NCBI GenBank assembly: GCA_018816735.1 | Contig: JAHIVH010000060.1 | Span: forward strand, 24,470-88,469 | Length of the DNA: 64,000 nt | Reading direction: 5' to 3' | From: Pseudomonadota bacterium | GTDB lineage: Bacteria > Desulfobacterota > Desulfobacteria > Desulfobacterales > JAHIVH01 | Shown here: one piece after another, positions 41,374 to 51,324 of the stretch | Layout of the letters: every line of letters begins with the position of its first letter | Numbering within the stretch: the stretch's first letter is position 1 | Notes under the pieces: model-generated | What the model saw: the letters and a program-made list of their open reading frames with translations, nothing else | What the model was told of the DNA's origin: nothing | Database searches by the model: none | Made by a program: the position numbers and the translations under genes

Positions 41374-43085
41374 TTTTTTTGCCGGATGTGAAGACGTCTC
41401 ATCCGGTTTATGGCTGAGGCCAGTTCTATCTTTCTGAACCCGGCAAGATCGCCTGTAATGTAAGGCGTAAGAATATCCATCCCCCTGTCTTCAATGCTTT
41501 GAATGACAGTATCTACGATTTCTCTCATTGTCTTTTCTCCATCCATGTAAGACATTGCCAGATGAATGGCATATCCTATAGCCCGGGTTTGCGATTCAGT
41601 GACAATCTGTTCAATATCTCCCATATCTATCAGGTCTTTTCCAAAGAAAATACCGCGACACCCATCTGCGGATATTTTTGTTTTTCCATCTGCCCTTAGT
41701 GGACTGAAACTTGTTTTCAGAGGGATGCGCTCTGATATAAAACCGAAAGTATCTGCTCCTTCTTTTTTTCGTTTCAACGGGCTTTGTTTTATAATCTGAT
41801 GTGCCTTTTCAGTAACATCAACAGGCAGGTATTCTTTCATCTGAATGATATGATCTGCCACGTTGAAATATTCTCCTGAACCGCCAATGACAATAATGGT
41901 TGAGATTTTTTTTTCAATGTATAGTTGCCGGACTTTATCTATGAATGGGGTTATGGGCTCATGCTTTTTCTCAACCAGCTCCTGCATGAGGCGGTCTCTT
42001 ATCATAAAATTGGTTGCCGAAGTATCTTCATCCAGGAGAAGAACCCGTGCACCCGCTTCAATACCTTCTGAAATGGTCGCGGCCTGGGATGTGCTGCCAC
42101 TTGCATTTTGTGTAGAGAATGCCTTTGTGTCCTTTTTAAAAGGCAGGTTGGTAATAAAAGGAGAAATGTCCGTTTTTTCTATGCTTCTCCCATCCGAGGC
42201 CCGGACTTTCAGGGTATCTGAAAGTGAAATTGCATATTCTCTGCCGTCTCCCGGAATATGATTATAGATACCGAATTCAATAGCATTCAAGAGTGTTGAC
42301 TTGCCATGATATCCTCCTCCCACAATGAGCGTGACACCTTCAGGGATACCCATTCCCGATATCTTTCCCTTATTGGGCAACGTTATATCTATGCTGTAAG
42401 TATCCGGAGCCCTGAAGGGGATGATCTTCTTTTTATCCATGGGTTCAGGATTAATACCGCTTGCTCTCGGCAGGAAAGCGCCTTCCGCAATAAAGCTTAC
42501 AAGACCTTTACGGCTTAATTCTTCTCTCAGAAAATCTGCATCTTCTGCTGTTTTGATGTGATGATAAACGCTTTCTCTGTCAAGCACGTTCATGAATAGC
42601 GAACAATTAATGATTTCCGGTAATTCTTTCATGAACATGTCTGAGGCGATTTCGCCTGCTATTTTCCTGCCAAATGCAGGAAGGCCCATAAAAAAACGTG
42701 CTTCAAGAAAAGAGTCATTGATGACGACAGCGCTTCTTGGAAGCATTTCCTGAACAGGCCGATCCATAACAATCAATCCACTTTTGCCGCTGCCACGCCC
42801 TCCTTTGGATAATTTCCTGCAATTTTCAAAGAACACCCTTGTGAGAAAATCACATAACCCAATATGTCTGCTTTTGTTTAATGTTGTATCTGCATGAAAT
42901 CCGGATTTCTCCCGATCAATTCTCACGCGTATCCGGCTTGGAACAGCAAACGGATCTCCCTGAACATGGTCGATGATGAGGATAAAGGTATCAAAATCAT
43001 ATTCCCCCTTGATTTCCTTATAGGCCTTATATCCTTTGCCATCAATTTCATTTAACCTGCTGGATAGATTTTTTTGGGTTTTCAT
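41358..43085 (-). CDS. ABC-class predicted ATPase
   Basis: Walker A-like LIVGGGYHGKSTLLNAIE, LLLDEDTSATNFMIRD (Walker B), IIVIGGSGEYFNVADHII. Confidence 0.85.
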   Translation of the reverse strand: MKTQKNLSSRLNEIDGKGYKAYKEIKGEYDFDTFILIIDHVQGDPFAVPSRIRVRIDREKSGFHADTTLNKSRHIGLCDFLTRVFFENCRKLSKGGRGSGKSGLIVMDRPVQEMLPRSAVVINDSFLEARFFMGLPAFGRKIAGEIASDMFMKELPEIINCSLFMNVLDRESVYHHIKTAEDADFLREELSRKGLVSFIAEGAFLPRASGINPEPMDKKKIIPFRAPDTYSIDITLPNKGKISGMGIPEGVTLIVGGGYHGKSTLLNAIEFGIYNHIPGDGREYAISLSDTLKVRASDGRSIEKTDISPFITNLPFKKDTKAFSTQNASGSTSQAATISEGIEAGARVLLLDEDTSATNFMIRDRLMQELVEKKHEPITPFIDKVRQLYIEKKISTIIVIGGSGEYFNVADHIIQMKEYLPVDVTEKAHQIIKQSPLKRKKEGADTFGFISERIPLKTSFSPLRADGKTKISADGCRGIFFGKDLIDMGDIEQIVTESQTRAIGYAIHLAMSYMDGEKTMREIVDTVIQSIEDRGMDILTPYITGDLAGFRKIELASAINRMRRLHIRQKNYSRL

Positions 43086-43270
43086 GTCACGCTTCCTGCT
43101 GATAATCCAACCGGGTTTTGATCACAGAGAGTTAAAGATCCCCTCTATAGATTTATCACTTGAAAAAGAACCCGTGAGTGTTTTATATTATAAAAGTTAT
43201 CAGATTATTTCAAAAGGATTTATTGAGTTTAATCCTGACCTCATCTTTTATCTCACAAGGGAGTCTTTTT

Positions 43271-44461
43271 ATGGCATTGGAAAATATTATTGAGCAATGT
43301 AAAGGAATGACAGATAAGGCGCTAATCCGCTCCTTGTCAATCGACAAGAGTGAATATACAGATGAATTTTATCCCATTGCCGAAAAAGAACTTGAAAATC
43401 GGGGAAATCCTCTGGAAAAAGCCATCAATCGGGTGAAATCCCGATTTGGTGAACGTCAAAATGCTGTATTGACTGTCGATGAATCCATAGGAAAAATGTA
43501 TGATATGAAACAGTTATGGGAAACGGCAAAATTTGCCAATTGTCTTGGCCAGACAATCACCATTCAGAAAGCCTCGTTATGCTGGGCCGGGTATGTGATA
43601 TCAGAAGAAGAAATTTTTGATTTCCTCATCACATCAGATGGCGTCATGAAGGATATTTTAAAAAAGTTTTTATCGCTCGGCGCGTGGCAGGAGGCAGTGT
43701 CCGGCAGTTATGATCCGGATGACTGGACCATGCTTGCCGGTGCGGATTCATTGGGGTATGTGAACAGGTTATGCCAGAATCTGTTCTTGTCCCAAATACC
43801 CTCAAGCTTAAGAGTAAATGGCGATATCGGAAAAAAAACATGCCGAGAAGATGCCTGTGAAGGAGATGATGGCCCACTTAAGATTGTCGTCAGAAAAGAC
43901 CATCTTGATGCGGCTGAAAACGCGCTTGAAGACTTGAAACAGTTCATTGACGGATTGTATGAAGCCATTTCCAACATAGAAGAAGGCGGTGACAGGGATA
44001 AGGAACTGTCTTTGTATCATCAGCTTTTTGAATTGGTGCCGAACGACGAAACCGTCGCCTTTAACAGAGGTGTTATGCTTTATGAAGATGGTTCCTTACT
44101 GGATGCGGCAGATTCATTTATCGTTTCCGCATTTAACAGGAATGATCCTGAAATCCGTGATGATTCGGAAACCTATCTTGAAGAAATTTTAAAAAAGATG
44201 CCGGATAACATGACGATTCTACATTCTCTGGCCAGTCTTGCCATGGAAAAGGGCGCATCGGATCTGGTCGAAGACTATTACAGGAAAATTATCGGTATAA
44301 ACCCATCAGACCCCATTGCCCACCTGAACCTGGGCCACATGCACTATGCAGATAACTCAAGTGATGATCTTGTGAAAAAACATTTTGAAACATTTCTTTC
44401 AATCGATCCGGATGCGGATGAAGCAGATGAAGTCAGGCGAATTCTTGAAGAACTCAATTAA
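43271..44461 (+). CDS. TPR-repeat protein
   Basis: C-terminal TPR-like repeats (AHLNLGHMHYADNSSDDLVKKHFETFLSIDP). ATG 43271 follows an AAGGGAG-like RBS. Confidence 0.7.
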   Translation: MALENIIEQCKGMTDKALIRSLSIDKSEYTDEFYPIAEKELENRGNPLEKAINRVKSRFGERQNAVLTVDESIGKMYDMKQLWETAKFANCLGQTITIQKASLCWAGYVISEEEIFDFLITSDGVMKDILKKFLSLGAWQEAVSGSYDPDDWTMLAGADSLGYVNRLCQNLFLSQIPSSLRVNGDIGKKTCREDACEGDDGPLKIVVRKDHLDAAENALEDLKQFIDGLYEAISNIEEGGDRDKELSLYHQLFELVPNDETVAFNRGVMLYEDGSLLDAADSFIVSAFNRNDPEIRDDSETYLEEILKKMPDNMTILHSLASLAMEKGASDLVEDYYRKIIGINPSDPIAHLNLGHMHYADNSSDDLVKKHFETFLSIDPDADEADEVRRILEELN

Positions 44462-44464
44462 AGG

Positions 44465-44484
44465 GCAAGGCCTTAAGGCCTTGC
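44465..44484. repeat. perfect 20-bp palindrome GCAAGGCCTTAAGGCCTTGC
   Basis: Self-complementary over all 20 nt. Lies directly after the TPR stop codon. Confidence 0.9.
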
Positions 44485-44508
44485 AGGAAAGGCATTTTAA
44501 GAATTATC

Positions 44509-45030
44509 ATGAATGTTGAACCTGAAGAGATTATTAAAGCCATAAAGGACTTTAAGACCCGGATTCATCATATGGATGACAGGGTGAAAAAATACCTCTC
44601 GGACCGTAAGCGGTATCCGCATCCGGGGCATGAGAACCTGATCCACCAGGTTCATCAGTTTGAAAATAAAGTGCATCGTATTAAAAATTCAGATGTCCAG
44701 TTCTGGCTGGATGGCCTGATGCATACTCTGATGGTCTATCAGCGGATCTGGCAGCGGTCATTCGACAATGGCGGTGGCGGTTATTCCGGAAAAGCCTCGC
44801 CACAAAAGAGCTGGTCGGATGATATTCCCATTGATAAGCTCTATCAAGCTGCTCAGCAAAAATGGGATCAGTTGGGGGTGGATAAACGAATGACCAAAGA
44901 AGAGATGCTCCAAAGGGTCAAACCGCAGTATGAAAAGGCAGTCCGCGGCCTGAAGGCAGGAGAAAGAATTGCCTGGTCGATGAATAAAAAAAACAATGAA
45001 CTGCACGTGCAGGTGAAAAAAGACACCTGA
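44509..45030 (+). CDS. hypothetical protein
   Basis: Long ORF in operon-like position with coding-like composition. No family recognised. Confidence 0.65.
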   Translation: MNVEPEEIIKAIKDFKTRIHHMDDRVKKYLSDRKRYPHPGHENLIHQVHQFENKVHRIKNSDVQFWLDGLMHTLMVYQRIWQRSFDNGGGGYSGKASPQKSWSDDIPIDKLYQAAQQKWDQLGVDKRMTKEEMLQRVKPQYEKAVRGLKAGERIAWSMNKKNNELHVQVKKDT

Positions 45031-45063
45031 AAGAAGAAAGCTCACCTTTTTCAAATTTTTTTC

Positions 45064-45117
45064 TTGACAATTTGCCTGCCCAGAATAGAATTGTAATCCA
45101 ATTCCAATTTTAATTGG
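45064..45117 (+). promoter_or_regulatory. sigma70-type promoter and operator-like palindrome upstream of the TetR gene
   Basis: TTGACA (45064-45069), 16-nt spacer, TAGAAT (45086-45091). CCAATT-TT-AATTGG at 45104-45117. Confidence 0.6.
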
Positions 45118-45126
45118 GGGATCACT

Positions 45127-45771
45127 ATGAGGGGGAATATTCGGAAACCGCTACAGCAAAGAAGTCGTGATACGGCCAATAATGTGCTCAATGCATTGGA
45201 CACCTTGTTAAGGGAAAAAGATTTGGCGAACATCAGTATTCAGGAACTGGCGCATACGTCAGGTGCATCAATCAGTTCAATCTATGCACGGTTTTCTGAT
45301 AAGCATGCCATGGTTCTGGCCCTCCACCAGAAGGTATCCGAAGATACCCTGAACCTCATTTCAAAAATAAAAGAGATGGAAAGAGAATCCCTGTCTTTAC
45401 AAAGCCTCATTAAACGTTCGATCGCTTACTACCTGGCATTTGCACGTAAACATCAGCACATTTTCAGAGCCGCTATCCTATCGAATGACGCTCTGATTTA
45501 CAACCGCGTGGTCAATCAGATCTGTTTTGCATCTGAATTAATATATAAAACAGCCGTAACCTACAAAGAATTGCAGCAGCCCGATCTGGAAAAGAAGATT
45601 GATTTTGCGCTACGCGTGGTCGTGGCCACTTTGCAGCAGACATGGGTTATGAATACGATTGCACCCACCCGTTTTAATCTGCACGATGATGAGCTCGCAA
45701 ATGAGCTCGCAGAAATGGCCTGTCATTATATCACCCGGCCTTCTGGTGACGCTGTTGGACATTCAAGATGA
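45127..45771 (+). CDS. TetR-family transcriptional regulator
   Basis: N-terminal HTH LAHTSGASISSIYARFSDKHAMVLAL, helical C-terminus. Confidence 0.9.
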   Translation: MRGNIRKPLQQRSRDTANNVLNALDTLLREKDLANISIQELAHTSGASISSIYARFSDKHAMVLALHQKVSEDTLNLISKIKEMERESLSLQSLIKRSIAYYLAFARKHQHIFRAAILSNDALIYNRVVNQICFASELIYKTAVTYKELQQPDLEKKIDFALRVVVATLQQTWVMNTIAPTRFNLHDDELANELAEMACHYITRPSGDAVGHSR

Positions 45772-45792
45772 ATTGAAAGGAAATAACAATCG

Positions 45793-47082
45793 ATGAGGCT
45801 GAAACGGTTTCAAGCCAATGGCAAAATAATGGTTGCTGTTTGCCATCAGTCCCGATGGATACCATTGAATGCCGTTAAAGGATTTTCTGATTTCGGACAT
45901 GACATGATCATGATACTGGACCAATGGCCAATGATTAAGCCAAAACTGGAAAAGGCGTTGACCGATCCGCAAGAAACCTTTCCTGATTTGCCGCAAGACA
46001 AAAAAATCCTGCTGCCATTTGACCCCCGTTCATTCCGTGATTTCATGCTCTCTGAATCCCATGCAATAGATGCTGCACGCGGGATTGTTAAGCGGTTTCT
46101 GCCTCTTGTATATCCTTTTTTGAATTTTTATGAAAAAGTGACCCGTTATCCGTTTCCCGCGTTTAAACCCAAAGCGATCTGGTATAAACAGCCCATTTAT
46201 TATATGGGAAGCATGATGCATGCAAAATGGCTGGCAGGTCCGAACAGGGATCATACAAGATTTGGTGAAATCCCACAGTTCAAGGAGGGGCTTTATCAGT
46301 TGGTTAAGGATACATATGCGTGGATGGTGCCCAATGGGTCCTGGGGTGAAAACAATATCGGGCTGATAGATTGTCAGGGTGAAAGTGTTCTTGTCGATAC
46401 CTGCTGGGATTTGAAATTCACAAAAGAAATACTGGATACCGCAGGTGACATCCTGAAAAAATCACCGGTTGAATATGTGATCAATACCCATGCGGACGGT
46501 GACCATTTTTGGGGCAATCAGCTATTCAGAGATAAAAAAATCATTGCCACGCATGCATGCAGGAATCAAATGCATCATTTAAAACCCTTGTCCTTAAATG
46601 CACTCAAATTGGGTGATCGGAAAATTATTTATGCCGGTGATCTCGTATTTTTAAACAGCACACCGGTAATCTGGGCGGGTCCTGTAGAAAATTGCATGAA
46701 AGGGCTTAAAAAAATTATGGAGAAAGACGTGGATATCGTTGTTCCCGGCCATGGTCCGATCGCAACAAAAAAGGATGTCCAGCTTGTCATTGATTACTGG
46801 GAGATTGTTCAGCAGGCCTTGTATGTTTCCTGTCAGAAAGGGATACCGCCTATGAAGGCTGCCGGGGATTTTGTTTTAAGCAGTGCGTTTCAGGGATCTC
46901 CGTTTGTGGCCTGGGATTCGCCGGAACGTATCGTCACAAGTGCGCATACGATGTATCGACATTGGGGGGCATATGTCACGGCTTTCCCGGAGGTAATCGA
47001 AACCTTGAGAATCATGAGAAAACAGGCCATGCTGGCATTTAAAATGAGGCGTGCCAGACCATATGTTATGAGACATTTTTAA
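45793..47082 (+). CDS. MBL-fold metallohydrolase
   Basis: VINTHADGDHFWGNQLF and VVPGHGPIATK metal-binding motifs. Confidence 0.88.
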   Translation: MRLKRFQANGKIMVAVCHQSRWIPLNAVKGFSDFGHDMIMILDQWPMIKPKLEKALTDPQETFPDLPQDKKILLPFDPRSFRDFMLSESHAIDAARGIVKRFLPLVYPFLNFYEKVTRYPFPAFKPKAIWYKQPIYYMGSMMHAKWLAGPNRDHTRFGEIPQFKEGLYQLVKDTYAWMVPNGSWGENNIGLIDCQGESVLVDTCWDLKFTKEILDTAGDILKKSPVEYVINTHADGDHFWGNQLFRDKKIIATHACRNQMHHLKPLSLNALKLGDRKIIYAGDLVFLNSTPVIWAGPVENCMKGLKKIMEKDVDIVVPGHGPIATKKDVQLVIDYWEIVQQALYVSCQKGIPPMKAAGDFVLSSAFQGSPFVAWDSPERIVTSAHTMYRHWGAYVTAFPEVIETLRIMRKQAMLAFKMRRARPYVMRHF

Positions 47083-47164
47083 TTTTGCTGTGGACATCTT
47101 ACCCCATCGGTTATAGATAAATAGCGCTATAGGAAAAAATCACATGATTTAACAAACCATCCAT

Positions 47165-49267
47165 TTGGAAAAATATCTAAAGGACCACATACCTTTGGGG
47201 ATAGCCATGGCTTATCTGAGACAAAATGAACATAATGATTTCCGGAATATGACGGTGGGGTTTTACATCATTCAGAGAGGGCGATTCAGCCATGTGAACG
47301 ATCAGCTTGCTGATCTTTTAGGGTTTGAGAACCCGGATCAATTAATCGGAACATCGGTGTTGAACCGGGTTCATCCAGATGATCGCAATCTTTTCAAGTC
47401 CGGGAAATCAAAAGATACAAAGAGGGACAATGCCAGACCGTTTGCTCTGCGCATGTTAAAAAAAGATGACGGCCATGTCTGGGTGATCATGAAGGGGGCC
47501 GATACGGTTCATGAGGATAAACCGGCAACTGTCGGATGTCTCATTGATATCTCTTCCTTTCGGGAAATCGAAGATGCGCTCTCCAAATACCGTTCAATTA
47601 TCGATGAGGTCGAAGATGCTGTTGCGGAAACAGATCTTTCGGGAAACATCACATTTTCAAATGCTACCGGGTGCAGAATCTGGGGGGGATCCATGGTTAA
47701 CAAAAATTTTCGATGTTACATGGATGAGAAAACAGCGAGGTTTGTGCACCAGGCCTATCATCATGTGTTTAAAACCAGAGAGCCGGGTAAGAATATCATC
47801 TATGAGATCATCAGAAAGGATGGCCAGCGAAGGACAGTGGAAGACTCTGTATCTCTCATTCAAAACCGGGATGGAGAAATTACAGGCTTCCGGACGGTGA
47901 GCCGGGATATTACAGAACGGAAGGAAAAGGAAAAAGCGCTGGCAGAACATCGCGCCCTTCTGGAAGCGATTTTCAGGAGTGTCAAGGATGCGATTATAAC
48001 AGTGGATTCGGAGTTGAAAGTCATTCAGGCCAATACGTCTGCGGAAACAATTTGCAGCTTAAACTCAAGAAAAGCCGTGGGAAAGCTTTTTCCCCAATGT
48101 TTTGATCAGTGCAGAAATGCCTGCTTTGAAATATTGAAAAAAACCCTGGCAAAAAAAAACACTATCAAGGAATATCTTGTGGAATGTGGTTCGGAGAAGA
48201 ATCCCCATCAGATCGTCAGCGTGAGTAGCTCTCCCCTATTGGATCCATCAGAAAATTTCATGGGGGCAGTGCTTGTAATCAGGGATATTACGCTTCTTCA
48301 GGATCTTGAAAGAGAACTGCGTGAGCGTCACCAGTACCAGAATATCATTGGTAAAAGTAAAAAAATGCAGGATATCTATTCATTGTCAGAAGACCTTTCC
48401 AATCTGGATACCACGGTTTTGGTTACAGGAGAAAGTGGGACAGGAAAAGAACTCATTGCAAGGGCCCTTCACTATACGGGTCACAGATCGTTTAAACCCT
48501 TTATTACGGTAAATTGTTCCGCGCTGGCAGAAGGTCTTCTGGAAAGTGAATTGTTCGGCCATGTCAAGGGCGCTTTTACCGGCGCAATCAATAACAGGGA
48601 AGGACGATTTCAGGCCGCAGACGGGGGGACGATTTTGCTTGATGAAATTGGCGATATATCGCCGTTTATTCAATTGAAGCTCTTAAGGGTGCTCCAGGAG
48701 AAGGAATTTGAGCGGGTTGGCGAGACCACTCCCCATAAAGTGGATGTTCGAATTATTGCATGTACGAATAAAGATCTTTATGGGAAGGTTAAAAGAGGAG
48801 AATTCCGGGAAGATTTGTACTACCGTCTAAAGGTTGTTGAAATTCATATTCCTCCGCTAAGGGAAAGGCAGGAAGATATCCCCCTGCTTGTAGATCATTT
48901 TTGCAATTCTTTTCAAAAACGGTTCAAAAAAAATGTCGAAGGGGTTTCTACGGATGTCCTTGCACGATTTATGGATTATGCCTGGCCCGGTAATGTAAGG
49001 GAGCTGGAACACGTGATTGAAAGAGCGTTTATTCTATGCAGGGGAAATAGTATCACTTTCGACCATTTGCCTAAAGAAATAAGGAATTGCAAGGTGCCGC
49101 CCGGTGCAATAATTGAAGCGACCCATCAAAAAAATCCTCGAAATGACCAGGATATTTTTGCAGCTCTCAATAAGACCTTCTGGAATAAGACAAAGGCGGC
49201 AAAACTGTTGGGGGTGAGCAGGCAAACATTATACCGGAAAATTCGCGAATACAATATTGGGGAGTAA
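47165..49267 (+). CDS. PAS-containing sigma54-dependent (NtrC-type) activator
   Basis: PAS domains, VTGESGTGKELIARALH, ELFGHVKGAFTGAINNREGRFQAADGGTILLDEIGDI, C-terminal Fis-type HTH. Confidence 0.95.
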   Translation: MEKYLKDHIPLGIAMAYLRQNEHNDFRNMTVGFYIIQRGRFSHVNDQLADLLGFENPDQLIGTSVLNRVHPDDRNLFKSGKSKDTKRDNARPFALRMLKKDDGHVWVIMKGADTVHEDKPATVGCLIDISSFREIEDALSKYRSIIDEVEDAVAETDLSGNITFSNATGCRIWGGSMVNKNFRCYMDEKTARFVHQAYHHVFKTREPGKNIIYEIIRKDGQRRTVEDSVSLIQNRDGEITGFRTVSRDITERKEKEKALAEHRALLEAIFRSVKDAIITVDSELKVIQANTSAETICSLNSRKAVGKLFPQCFDQCRNACFEILKKTLAKKNTIKEYLVECGSEKNPHQIVSVSSSPLLDPSENFMGAVLVIRDITLLQDLERELRERHQYQNIIGKSKKMQDIYSLSEDLSNLDTTVLVTGESGTGKELIARALHYTGHRSFKPFITVNCSALAEGLLESELFGHVKGAFTGAINNREGRFQAADGGTILLDEIGDISPFIQLKLLRVLQEKEFERVGETTPHKVDVRIIACTNKDLYGKVKRGEFREDLYYRLKVVEIHIPPLRERQEDIPLLVDHFCNSFQKRFKKNVEGVSTDVLARFMDYAWPGNVRELEHVIERAFILCRGNSITFDHLPKEIRNCKVPPGAIIEATHQKNPRNDQDIFAALNKTFWNKTKAAKLLGVSRQTLYRKIREYNIGE

Positions 49268-49301
49268 AGTGTAACAGAACTGTAACCTGTTACAAGATGT
49301 C

Positions 49302-50227
49302 TTGTTGCAAACTGTACCACGTCTTTATTTATTATGGGGCGCTTTCCAGCTTATCTCATCTAAAGGTACGGTCACTTATAATGGACAGCCGGTAAAAGGC
49401 CTGATTGTCGTTGCCCGAAGTGGCAGTACAATCGATCAATATGCGGTTACAGATGAAGGCGGTTATTATGAGATGGACGTATCCTCAAGGAGTGTGACCG
49501 TGAAGCCTCTTGGCAATGCTTATGCATTCAGCCCTGGAAGCCAGTCAGTGACTTTTGTATCCAGCAGTGATGTAAAAACGGTGAATTTCAGCGCAACTGC
49601 TAAAATTCCTTTCATCCCTTCCACGCACGGATTTCGATTTCAAAACGGCTGGGAAATCCCACCGGATGATGCTGAAAGCATGCAGTTTCCGGATAGAGAA
49701 AACATACCCGTGGCAGACAGGTATCTTCAGTATGCCGTGGCCTCAAATCCACCGGGCAAGGATATGGGGCTTTGCGGCGGGATGGCCACTCTTGCATTCG
49801 ATTTTTATACAGCAGGACTCTCTACCCAGGAAATCTACTATCGGCCCTGGCCGCCTACTGACCCTCTGGAAGATGCCGTGTATAGCGCCATATGGTATCG
49901 CCTGATTGATCTCTATCTGATGAAACTGCATGATCCTTCAAAGGGTTGGGCATTTGACCATGTAAACGGCGTTGGCGGAAATCATCAGGTGCTTGTGTAT
50001 GATTATTCGCTTGTGGGCGACATCTTGTTTTATTGCACGTGTATGATCCGAACAGCCCCTTGTCAGATCATGAGCGGATTGATATCTCATTTGACAGTGA
50101 CGGAAACGTTATGGGTATTGAAAAGACAGGCGATGATGCCTATATCGTATACGGCATTTTTATCGGTAAGCATGTGTTTGAGCCGAAAATTCCGTCAGAT
50201 GCAATTATAAAAGCACTTGCAAACTGA
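49302..50227 (+). pseudogene. CarboxypepD_reg-like plus papain-like (C39/transglutaminase-type) protein with frameshift
   Basis: GTVTYNGQPVKGLIV beta-sandwich start, DMGLCGGMATLAFDFY (Cys), GGNHQVLVYDYS (His), then frame switch near 50028 (T4 run) to LLHVYDPNSPLSDHERIDISFDSDGNV in another frame. No credible N-terminus. Confidence 0.6.
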
Positions 50228-50256
50228 CATTTGAAATCACTCGTATAAAAATGGAT

Positions 50257-50292
50257 AGGTACACGGCTGACATCTGCCGTGTACCTTTTTTT
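50257..50292 (+). terminator. rho-independent terminator
   Basis: AGGTACACGGC (50257-50267) / GCCGTGTACCT (50276-50286) followed by a T-run. Confidence 0.9.
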
Positions 50293-50508
50293 GTTTGGCA
50301 TTAAAACAATCATTGAAAATGAAAGCTTTGGTTTTTAAAATCCTGAATGCATGTTGGATTGGCAAGAGATAGGGGATGATATTTCAGGTTCAATATCTAA
50401 GAATTGAGTTGCCCAAATATATGACGTGAACTACATATGTATGGATATCTGGGCACTTTAAATTGTTTAATAATTTGAAATTATTGTAAATATTAAATTA
50501 TTTGTGGT

Positions 50509-50524
50509 TTGCACATTTTTTGCA
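50509..50524 (+). promoter_or_regulatory. sigma54-like -24/-12 promoter
   Basis: TTGCACATTTTTTGCA compared with TGGCACG-N4-TTGCA: 2 mismatches, one of them in the GG doublet. Confidence 0.5.
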
Positions 50525-50582
50525 TGCTACCCTGTGCATTCCCTTCTTGTTTTTAGGGTTTCTTTAATTTTTTGGAGGTTTT

Positions 50583-51293
50583 ATGATGAGAGCTACGCAA
50601 ATGATTACATGGGGTTTTATCGTATTTTTATTATGCAGCAGTACCAGCTATGCGGTCAGCTATGACTATAGTGATGCACCTTACGGTAACGCATGGCATA
50701 CAACAGATACCTGGCAAAAACTGGGCACGAACTGGGATAGTGAGCCAAGTGCACTTAAAATAGATAATGATGCATCAGATGATGGTGTTTGGTGGTCAAT
50801 AGATAATGGGATATCCTGGGGCCATGAGGGGGTCTATGCAGGGCAAAATATTATTCTCAGGGTTGATATGTGGAGTGCCGGATTTGGAAAGCATGAATAT
50901 GATCAGGTAAAAACATGGGTTGACTTCAATCAGGATGGTATTTTTCAAAATGACGATACAGAACTGGTTATCGCCGAGCAGTTTTTTAAGCCAAGTAATA
51001 TGATCGTTGATGCGAGTCTTCCCGGTTTTATCCCAGGCCCATCAGTAATTAATTCCTATTTTGTAGCTGTGGTTATACCCGAAAATATTTTGGGTGACCT
51101 GTGGTTACGTGCCCGCGTTTCTTGTTGGGATACCCCCTTCGAAGACACAACACCCTACGGGCATCTATGGCAGGGTGAAGTTGAGGACTGGAAGATAACT
51201 GTTAGTCCGGTTCCGGAACCTGCAACCGTATTATTATTGGGCATAGGCCTTATCGGTATTGCTTCAGCCGGAAGAAAGAAACTGAAAATTTAG
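50583..51293 (+). CDS. PEP-CTERM sorting-domain exported protein with GEVED-like domain
   Basis: Signal peptide. VDFNQDGIFQNDDTELV...GEVEDWKI, then VPEPATVLLLGIGLIGIASAGRKKLKI. RBS ttggagg. Confidence 0.92.
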   Translation: MMRATQMITWGFIVFLLCSSTSYAVSYDYSDAPYGNAWHTTDTWQKLGTNWDSEPSALKIDNDASDDGVWWSIDNGISWGHEGVYAGQNIILRVDMWSAGFGKHEYDQVKTWVDFNQDGIFQNDDTELVIAEQFFKPSNMIVDASLPGFIPGPSVINSYFVAVVIPENILGDLWLRARVSCWDTPFEDTTPYGHLWQGEVEDWKITVSPVPEPATVLLLGIGLIGIASAGRKKLKI

Positions 51294-51324
51294 GTATTGA
51301 ATCTGTGATGAAACGAACACAGAT

